From Nitrosarchaeum sp. (lineage in GTDB: Archaea > Thermoproteota > Nitrososphaeria > Nitrososphaerales > Nitrosopumilaceae), in the NCBI GenBank assembly GCA_004297665.1, contig SCUP01000120.1:1-9418 (forward strand): a stretch of DNA of 9,418 nucleotides, given 5' to 3'. The position numbers and the translations under genes are program-made. Numbering within the stretch: the first letter of the stretch is position 1; each line of letters opens with the position of its first letter. Positions 4,918 to 9,418 of the stretch are shown here, in pieces. Below the pieces are notes generated by a model. It was not told the origin of the DNA and made no database searches. It saw only the letters and a list, made by a program, of their open reading frames with translations.

Positions 4918-5598
4918 ATGGAATTTTTTCAAACAGAAGAACCAGAGATTGAAAAACCAATAGTCATTGCGGCGATGCAAGACATGGGAAATGTGGGTAG
5001 CATAGTAGTAAATTTCATCAACAATAGTTTGAGAACAAAAAAATTCAGAATTGCAAAGACGCCATACCCCACATATGTTGTAGATGAAGGAGGACATATC
5101 GACTTGCCAAACGAAAGTTGGGAGTACAAATACGCTGATGGCGTGATTATTTTTGGAGGAGGAACTGGTCAGCCACAAGACAGCCAAGAACTATATTCGC
5201 TTTGCCAAGATGTCATCGATGTTTCCAAAAAATATTCTGCCAAATTCATCTATACATTGGGAGGTTTTCACACAAACAGAGTACTAGATAAAAATCCTAA
5301 AACTTTTGTCACTACCACATCAATAGAACTAACAAAACAGATGCAAGGATTAGGAATTTTGACAACACCGCAAAGATCAATAATTACGGGGTTTAATGGT
5401 CTGATCTTAGGATTTGCAAAACAAAACGGGATTCAGGGAATGGGAATGTATGGAGAATTAAATCAGCCTGAAATTCCACAGTACAGAGCAGCAATTAGCA
5501 TAATCAAGACGCTGGAGAAACTAACCTACAGAAATCTAGGAGACACAAGCAAGCTAGAATCACTTGCACAGGAAATAGAGAAAAGCTTTGAAAATTAA
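4918..5598 (+). CDS. PAC2-family protein, proteasome-assembly-chaperone homologue
   Basis: This 226-residue protein matches the PAC2 family, which includes eukaryotic proteasome assembly chaperones and archaeal PbaA/PbaB. Archaeal members bind the alpha ring of the 20S proteasome or form chaperone complexes. Signs are IVIAAMQDMGNVGSIVVNFI (15-34, the conserved G-x-G-N-V-G region), the Gly-rich strand GVIIFGGGTGQP (75-86), YTLGGFHTNRV (112-122), the ITGFNGLILGFAK segment (156-168) and GMGMYGELNQPEIP (174-187). The length suits the family. The C-terminus (EIEKSFEN) lacks the HbYX motif used by some members to dock on the 20S ring, so direct proteasome docking is uncertain. A TATA-like box supports ATG 4918. 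Confidence 0.85.
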   Translation: MEFFQTEEPEIEKPIVIAAMQDMGNVGSIVVNFINNSLRTKKFRIAKTPYPTYVVDEGGHIDLPNESWEYKYADGVIIFGGGTGQPQDSQELYSLCQDVIDVSKKYSAKFIYTLGGFHTNRVLDKNPKTFVTTTSIELTKQMQGLGILTTPQRSIITGFNGLILGFAKQNGIQGMGMYGELNQPEIPQYRAAISIIKTLEKLTYRNLGDTSKLESLAQEIEKSFEN

Positions 5599-5609
5599 TT
5601 ACATTGTAA

Positions 5610-5651
5610 AATCCAAATAAGGATTATTTTCTTAAAACACTTGATTTTTTT
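5610..5651 (+). terminator. Short hairpin and T-runs after the PAC2 gene
   Basis: AATCC (5610-5614) pairs with GGATT (5621-5625) over a 6-base loop, followed by TTTT (5627-5630) and a seven-T run at 5645-5651. It fits a transcript end between the PAC2 gene and the nuclease gene. Confidence 0.4.
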
Positions 5652-5675
5652 ATTGCTTTGATAGAATATAGATAA

Positions 5676-6341
5676 TTGCAGTTTACTCACCACATTACAA
5701 CAATTTCACTGGCATCTCAAACAGAAATAGACGGAATAAGATACTATCAGACACCTCAAGGAAAACTATACCCGTCAATTACCACTGTATTATCGAAAAC
5801 ATCAGACATGTCAGGCCTTGATGAATGGAGAGAAAGGATGGGAAACGATGCGGCAGAGCAAATAATGAGAGAAGCACAAGTTCATGGAACAATGACACAT
5901 AAACTATGTGAAGACTATCTAAACAATAAAGAATCAGAAGGAGATTTTTTTGATATTCCAAAGAATCATTTTGAGAAACTAAAGCCATATCTGCATAAAA
6001 TGAATAACATTAGAGGAGTCGAACTTCCGTTATATAGCGACGAGTTTGAAATTGCAGGAACTTGTGATTGTATAGCAGAATATAATGGAAATTTGTCAAT
6101 TATTGATTTTAAGACAAGCAGAAGTAGACTGATGGAATATTACGATAAAGTTCAGAAATATTTCATGCAGGCAACTGCATATTCTCTTATGTGGAAGGAA
6201 AGAACAGGTACAGAAATAGATCAAATTGTAATCATAGGTTCTGAAGAAACGGGTGATGTTGCAGAGTTTATCAAAATACCATTTGATTTTAAAGAAGCAT
6301 TAATTGAAAAGATAGAAAAATTTCATGAGTCAGCAAACTAG
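5676..6341 (+). CDS. PD-(D/E)XK nuclease, RecB/MGME1-like
   Basis: This 221-residue protein has the core of a PD-(D/E)XK exonuclease of the RecB-nuclease/MGME1 type, which degrades DNA ends with a metal ion. In order: YPSITTVLS (32-40), a segment typical of these exonucleases; VHGTMTHKLCEDYL (69-82), with the conserved His before a helix; GTCD (128-131), the metal-binding Asp; IIDFKT (142-147), where D144 and K146 are the catalytic D-x-K; and QATAY (165-169), the Q-x3-Y motif of RecB-like nucleases. All catalytic positions appear intact. The start is TTG at 5676: a stop (5673-5675) immediately precedes it and the first ATG (M45) lies beyond the conserved YPSITTVLS. A repair or replication role is likely; no Cas genes or helicase lie nearby. 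Confidence 0.88.
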   Translation: MQFTHHITTISLASQTEIDGIRYYQTPQGKLYPSITTVLSKTSDMSGLDEWRERMGNDAAEQIMREAQVHGTMTHKLCEDYLNNKESEGDFFDIPKNHFEKLKPYLHKMNNIRGVELPLYSDEFEIAGTCDCIAEYNGNLSIIDFKTSRSRLMEYYDKVQKYFMQATAYSLMWKERTGTEIDQIVIIGSEETGDVAEFIKIPFDFKEALIEKIEKFHESAN

Positions 6342-6372
6342 AAAATAATGTAAAATCTCTTTATTGCAGAAT

Positions 6373-6380
6373 AAAGGAGG
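6373..6380 (+). promoter_or_regulatory. Strong Shine-Dalgarno site for the 6390 gene
   Basis: AAAGGAGG ends nine bases before ATG 6390. It is the only full anti-16S-like match in front of a gene here. CTTTATT (6359-6365) can pair with AATAAAG (6370-6376) over a GCAG loop, covering the left half of the site. Confidence 0.7.
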
Positions 6381-6389
6381 CAACATACG

Positions 6390-7175
6390 ATGAAGACGAT
6401 ATTTTACATCATTCTTCCAATAGTCGCGTTTTTACTAATTTTGACTAATGCGCTTTACGGGCATTTATTGTTTGTATCAACTACAGAATATGTGACAACC
6501 AAGTATTCAGTGTATGTTCATCTGCAACCAGAGTGGCATAGTAGTTCTAAAAACATCATATTTGATGTTACAAATTCTTGGTACAAATTAGAGGATAATA
6601 AAACTAACAATGTTATTAGCGATTCAAAGGAATACAATTCTAACCAACTCCAATTCATTAACGGTAAATCATATGTTGAGCTAAAACACAGCTTTAGTAA
6701 TTGTCAGAAAGAGTGGCAACCAACATCATATGGAAAAGCAGTAGATACAGTACGACATGAAATTGAATATGTACAGGGAAATCAACTAAGTACAAATCCA
6801 GACATATCAGTTTATCCTGACATTGAAAATACCAATTATGATAAATCTCAGCAACAAATTAAAATCAAAGATGGATATGTGCAGTTTATCCCAATATGTA
6901 CATCAAAAGATACTACTTCATATGATTACAGCATAAAGACAGACAACAATGATGTGGGATTTGATGTTTATTTTGTATCATCATCTCTTGAACGGGACAA
7001 TTTTTTCAGTCATGATTTTGATTACTATGAAAAACCGGGCTGTTTTGCGCAAAATAGACAAAGCTATAGTGGTACGTGCAACGATGTGGAAAAAAATGGG
7101 GGATTGATCATTGTATTTCCAGACGAATTGAATCCATGGGTTACAAAAGTGACAGTAAACCTTTATGAAAAATAG
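6390..7175 (+). CDS. Membrane-anchored or secreted protein, four cysteines
   Basis: This 261-residue protein begins with a signal peptide or anchor: MKTIFY, then a hydrophobic stretch at about 4-30 (IILPIVAFLLILTNALYG). The remainder is polar, aromatic- and Asn-rich and beta-rich, as in extracellular archaeal domains. Four cysteines (C105, C170, C218, C230) lie outside the signal and could form two disulfides. One N-glycosylation sequon is present at N70-K-T. I do not recognise the domain family. The strong Shine-Dalgarno site at 6373-6380 fixes the start. It begins 48 bases after the nuclease gene on the same strand, so co-transcription is possible, but an extracellular product has no evident link to the nuclease. 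Confidence 0.85.
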   Translation: MKTIFYIILPIVAFLLILTNALYGHLLFVSTTEYVTTKYSVYVHLQPEWHSSSKNIIFDVTNSWYKLEDNKTNNVISDSKEYNSNQLQFINGKSYVELKHSFSNCQKEWQPTSYGKAVDTVRHEIEYVQGNQLSTNPDISVYPDIENTNYDKSQQQIKIKDGYVQFIPICTSKDTTSYDYSIKTDNNDVGFDVYFVSSSLERDNFFSHDFDYYEKPGCFAQNRQSYSGTCNDVEKNGGLIIVFPDELNPWVTKVTVNLYEK

Positions 7176-7198
7176 CCTTGAATTATGTACCGTCAAGG
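7176..7198 (+). repeat. Inverted repeat directly after the 6390 gene stop
   Basis: CCTTGA (7176-7181) pairs with TCAAGG (7193-7198) across an 11-base loop, starting at the base after the TAG stop. No T-run follows. It may protect or process the 3' end; a chance occurrence is possible. Confidence 0.35.
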
Positions 7199-7210
7199 AA
7201 CTTAACTAGG

Positions 7211-7219
7211 CTTAAAATA
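7211..7219 (+). promoter_or_regulatory. TATA-like box for the 7247 gene
   Basis: CTTAAAATA is centred about 32 bases before ATG 7247, giving a short leader of about five bases. Confidence 0.4.
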
Positions 7220-7246
7220 AAGTCAAAATTAACCCATAATTAGAAA

Positions 7247-7597
7247 ATGACTGATTTCATTCACGAACCATACAAAACTGTCTATGTTAGGGACTTGATC
7301 AAGCTAAGCCTTGATGATCTGCTCAGTATGATGGGATCACTTGAATCAGGCAATGCATATTGGGTTGATGGTGTTCTTTTTGCATGCTTTGCAATGACTG
7401 ATTCAGAAGAATTGGCAAAAAAAGAGATTCAGGGTCAGACATATCTGGACAAAGTTATATTTACAAAATATGAACACTATACCAAGACAGCAAAATTATC
7501 AACCAATATGGAAATCAATGTGTTAAACGTACAAAAAAGCCAACTGTACAAGGATTTGATATCATGGTTGAAAAAACAACCTGTATGGAACGAATAG
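7247..7597 (+). CDS. Unrecognised 116-residue soluble protein
   Basis: I do not recognise a family. The protein opens with MTDFIHEPYKTVYVRDLI, then a helix (SLDDLLSMMGSLES) and a strand pair (AYWVDGVLFACFAMTD). A mixed region, YLDKVIFTKYEHYTKTAKL, follows, and a helix LYKDLISWLKKQPVW ends the protein. A single cysteine (C47) is present; there is no signal peptide or membrane segment. The WVDGVLFACF motif suggests a compact alpha/beta fold of the small-molecule or protein-interaction kind, but that is a guess. Codon use and a TATA-like box support a real gene. It may be conserved only within its own archaeal lineage. Confidence 0.8.
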   Translation: MTDFIHEPYKTVYVRDLIKLSLDDLLSMMGSLESGNAYWVDGVLFACFAMTDSEELAKKEIQGQTYLDKVIFTKYEHYTKTAKLSTNMEINVLNVQKSQLYKDLISWLKKQPVWNE

Positions 7598-7639
7598 AAT
7601 TATTTCTATAGACACATACATCAAGAACTAGATATTTTA

Positions 7640-7869
7640 ATGTCTTTTTTCAAAGAGAAACAATTGGGTAAAGACAAATCAGAGATTTTCATAACAGAGT
7701 TTCCAAAAGAAGGATTGGCATAATAGATCAGTTGCAAGGAAGGGCACAGTTTGCAATTTTAGATCAAATAAAACTAATGAAGACATTAGGTATGGAATAC
7801 AAAGAGATTAGCGCGATAATTCTTGCCAATGTTCAAAAAATAATAGAGAATTATCAGTCACAGGATTAA
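7640..7869 (+). pseudogene. Small gene split by a -1 frameshift
   Basis: From ATG 7640 a 27-residue frame reads MSFFKEKQLGKDKSEIFITE and continues FPKEGLA before TAA at 7721-7723. The -1 frame, open from 7672 to TAA 7867-7869, continues with protein-like sequence: IIDQLQGRAQFAILDQIKLM, then KTLGMEYKEISAII and LANVQKIIENYQSQD. Joining them near 7720 gives about 76 residues with a helical C-terminal two-thirds. The downstream half has no ATG before 7753 and only a poorly placed TTG at 7732, so the two parts probably once formed one gene. A one-base deletion, an assembly error or a programmed -1 shift would each explain it. Function is unknown. The interval between the stop codons of the 7247 and AKR-side genes otherwise holds no long ORF. 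Confidence 0.6.
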
Positions 7870-8110
7870 ACATAGATTTCAGTCTTAACTTCATACAGAA
7901 TTTCTTATAAAAATAAACAAATGTTAAGAATTTACAGAATAGTCTTTTTATTTCATTATTACGGTATATTGTAGGTAGTAATCAATTAATCCCAAACATC
8001 AATGGTATGTGAAAAGAGAATTGATGCTCAGATGTCAGTGGATATCTGATTGGTTTTGATTACTATCTAATTTTTACCGTGTTTTGTGTTAAATTTACAA
8101 TCCAGATTCT
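7870..8110. other. Intergenic stretch with inverted repeats, no ORF
   Basis: This stretch separates the frameshifted gene (+) from the convergent 8111-8221 gene (-). It contains a T-rich tract at 7943-7951, a TATA-like GGTATATT at 7963-7970 and nested inverted repeats from 7976 to 8065. The longest ORF is 15 codons (8002-8049), too short to call. Confidence 0.5.
7992..8076 (+). ncRNA. Possible small structured RNA
   Basis: GGTATATT (7963-7970) would place transcription start near 7992. Downstream, TCAGAT (8028-8033) pairs with ATCTGA (8044-8049), and CTATCTAATTTTTAC ends near a T-run at 8071-8075. An outer inverted repeat pairs TAGTAATCAA (7976-7985) with TTGATTACTA (8056-8065), partly upstream of the predicted start. 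It is a candidate only; no known RNA family was recognised. Confidence 0.25.
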
Positions 8111-8221
8111 TTATTCGGATACGCCACATTTTGTACAAGTCCATATCATTTGAAACATTTGTGCCTGTCTAATCATAGAATTACCACATATTTTACAAGT
8201 TTTAGAATCTCTAGATGACAT
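8111..8221 (-). CDS. 36-residue zinc-ribbon microprotein coupled to the reductase
   Basis: A minus-strand ORF starts at ATG 8221-8219 and stops at TAA 8113-8111. It contains CKICG (C9, C12) and CTKCG (C29, C32), two zinc knuckles 16 residues apart, with QAQMFQMIW between. This is a near-minimal zinc ribbon. Its ATG overlaps the stop of the aldo/keto reductase gene as TAATG, so it is probably read from the same mRNA by translational coupling. The coupling, four ligands and knuckle glycines make a real gene likely. Its role is unknown; it might modulate the reductase or simply share its promoter. Confidence 0.7.
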   Translation of the reverse strand: MSSRDSKTCKICGNSMIRQAQMFQMIWTCTKCGVSE

Positions 8222-9216
8222 TACCTATACTCATCTCCACAGTCACCAATTATATCAAAAAGGTCATTGGATTTTCCAGTAACTAAACTTATCATAGCAT
8301 GATCTTGAGAGTCTAGCTGCAAATCAAAGACTTTAGCATTATCTTGCCTATGTTCAGATATTCCTAGTCTTGCGCCTATTATTACTCCTGCAACTGCAGG
8401 CTTGTCTAAAATAAATTTGGCAGATACATTTGCAATACTGGAATCATGTTTTTTTGCTATTTGAGATAATACATGTAATAATTCTTGAAATAATTTCCAT
8501 CCGCCCCATGCATCAATCATGTTATAGTATTTTTGCAGACTAGAAGTAACAAGATCTGCTCTGTGTGGATCTGGAGAGTTTAGATATTTTTCAGATAAAA
8601 ATCCACCAAGCAAAGTACCATATGTAAGAAGAGATATTCCATGTTTTTGGCAAAATGGTGCCATCAATTTTTCTGGCCTTTGATCTAAAATAGAGTATTG
8701 CACTTGATTTGATACTAGTTTGAATCCTTTTTCAATCATTATTTTGATTCTTTGTGTATCAAAGTTTGTCAGACCAAGATGTTTGATTTTTCCCTCATCT
8801 CGTAGTTTTGATAAATGATTAAGAGCATCAAGATAACTTGGATTATTGTAATCCCACCAGTGAAACTGTACCAAATCAAGTGAATCAGTATTCATTTTGT
8901 GCAGTGATTGATCTATATGATATTCTACAATAGACTTTGTCATAGGTCCAGGATTTGGTACAAATTTAGTCAGTGCTTGTGATTTTGATAACTCGTTTGG
9001 TGGCAATCGTTTTCTAAATTCTCCAATGTATGATTCAGCAGGGCCATAGATATCAGCCAAGTCCCATGTGGTAAATCCATCTTTGTGATATTCTAGCATC
9101 TCTAAAATGGCAGAGTCGGGGTTAATCTGGCCGTGTCCGCCAGATACCTGCCACATTCCATTTAAGATTCTGCATATGGATAAATCATCAGCTAGAGCAA
9201 TTTTTGAATTGGACAC
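8221..9216 (-). CDS. Aldo/keto reductase
   Basis: This 331-residue protein is a full-length aldo/keto reductase, a cytoplasmic TIM-barrel enzyme using NAD(P)H to reduce aldehydes and ketones. The catalytic tetrad is present: D52 and Y57 in TTWDLADIYGPAE, K84 in LTKF, and H119 in LVQFHWWDY. Further family signs are KIKHLGLTNFD (143-153), SNQVQYSILDQR (169-180), the cofactor loop TYGTLLGGFLSEKY (198-211) and the nucleotide-binding GARLGISEH (281-289) near the C-terminus. The start is GTG at 9216-9214, supported by a TATA-like box about 25 bases upstream on this strand. It is the first gene of a probable two-gene unit with the zinc microprotein at 8111-8221. The substrate cannot be inferred. Confidence 0.93.
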   Translation of the reverse strand: MSNSKIALADDLSICRILNGMWQVSGGHGQINPDSAILEMLEYHKDGFTTWDLADIYGPAESYIGEFRKRLPPNELSKSQALTKFVPNPGPMTKSIVEYHIDQSLHKMNTDSLDLVQFHWWDYNNPSYLDALNHLSKLRDEGKIKHLGLTNFDTQRIKIMIEKGFKLVSNQVQYSILDQRPEKLMAPFCQKHGISLLTYGTLLGGFLSEKYLNSPDPHRADLVTSSLQKYYNMIDAWGGWKLFQELLHVLSQIAKKHDSSIANVSAKFILDKPAVAGVIIGARLGISEHRQDNAKVFDLQLDSQDHAMISLVTGKSNDLFDIIGDCGDEYR

Positions 9217-9235
9217 TAAATTCTAGAGAATGTTA

Positions 9236-9245
9236 CTTTATTTTA
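9236..9245 (-). promoter_or_regulatory. TATA-like box for the aldo/keto reductase gene
   Basis: On the minus strand this reads TAAAATAAAG, centred about 25 bases upstream of the GTG at 9216, consistent with a leaderless GTG-started message. Confidence 0.5.
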
Positions 9246-9304
9246 TGAGTATGCAAATATACGATAGTAATTAACAGATAAAATATACAATAAAAAATAA
9301 TCAA

Positions 9305-9314
9305 TTAATTTAAG
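9305..9314 (+). promoter_or_regulatory. TATA-like box for the right-edge ORF
   Basis: TTAATTTAAG is centred about 28 bases before ATG 9338, as in the other leaderless-type promoters here. Confidence 0.35.
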
Positions 9315-9337
9315 AATCATATAGATACAATGTCCAT

Positions 9338-9418
9338 ATGGTTCATTATTATATCAAAAAAATAAGGCGCCTTTCGCATAAACCATCAACATGCATTGAT
9401 TGCAATAGTCAAAATATT
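9338..9418 (+). CDS. Start of a basic Cys-containing protein (partial)
   Basis: An open frame from ATG 9338 runs off the right edge after 27 codons: MVHYYIKKIRRLSHKPSTC then IDCNSQNI. The basic N-terminal region is followed by a CxxC pair (C19, C22), which in this neighbourhood suggests another zinc-ribbon protein. The open frame, TATA-like spacing and CxxC support it. The overlapping minus-strand frame is less likely. Confidence 0.45.
   Translation, partial: MVHYYIKKIRRLSHKPSTCIDCNSQNI

Noticed and set aside
4906..5187. Two minus-strand ORFs opposite the PAC2-family gene
   Set aside because: They are antisense to a clearly recognised coding region and have no promoter or motif of their own.
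5676..7175. A defence island built on the nuclease and the secreted-protein gene
   Set aside because: No helicase, Cas, toxin, reverse transcriptase or methylase neighbours are present, and an exported partner does not fit an intracellular defence unit.
9354..9418. Minus-strand open frame at the right edge ending ...DYCNQCMLMVYAKGALFF
   Set aside because: It is antisense to the ORF starting at 9338, which has a start codon, a TATA-like box and a CxxC pair; the apparent CxxC on the minus strand arises from the same palindromic bases around TGCATTGATTGCA.

Overview
The window looks like an accessory or lightly conserved stretch of an archaeal chromosome, most likely from a Nitrososphaerota (Thaumarchaeota) lineage such as the Nitrosopumilaceae. 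The reasons are: strongly AT-rich DNA; short single-gene transcription units with very little Shine-Dalgarno signal; TATA-like boxes centred about 24-28 bases upstream of most start codons (typical of leaderless archaeal mRNAs); a PAC2-family proteasome-assembly-chaperone homologue; and many very short zinc-ribbon-like proteins. The assignment is inferred from these traits and not from a database search.

Layout. Positions 1-36 hold the lysine/alanine-rich tail of a gene entering from the left. From 185 to 1617 lie small genes: two facing Cys/His microproteins (185-307 + and 480-608 -), a winged-helix-like protein (681-1037 +), a GTG-started C2H2-like microprotein (1096-1242 +) and an unrecognised 110-residue protein (1285-1617 +). 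A 288-base intergenic stretch with competing hairpins follows. Next come a small protein resembling a DUF5679-type zinc ribbon without its cysteines (1906-2136 +), an unrecognised 157-residue protein (2235-2708 +), a charged 46-residue protein (2862-3002 +), a two-helix membrane protein (3058-3267 +) and two zinc-binding proteins (3319-3669 + and 3726-3869 +).

The best-understood genes are a nitroreductase-family flavoprotein (3937-4578 +), the PAC2-family protein (4918-5598 +) divergent from a zinc-ribbon protein (4639-4851 -), a PD-(D/E)XK nuclease of the RecB/MGME1-like kind (5676-6341 +), and an aldo/keto reductase (8221-9216 -). The reductase stop codon overlaps the start of a 36-residue zinc-ribbon microprotein (8111-8221 -) as TAATG. 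Between them are a membrane-anchored or secreted protein with four cysteines (6390-7175 +), which has the only strong Shine-Dalgarno site in the window, an unrecognised 116-residue protein (7247-7597 +), an apparently frameshifted small gene (7640-7869 +) and a possible small structured RNA near 7990-8076. A further Cys-containing ORF (from 9338 +) runs off the right edge.

How the genes work together. Most appear to be independently promoted, so no single pathway is evident. No CRISPR array, transposase, integrase, tRNA or rRNA was recognised. The most unusual aspect is the density of tiny Cys/His proteins. Above all, the two convergent microproteins share the exact spacing C-x5-H-x6-C-x-C-x-C-H, which suggests a small uncharacterised metal-binding family. 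There is no solid evidence for a complete new multi-gene system.
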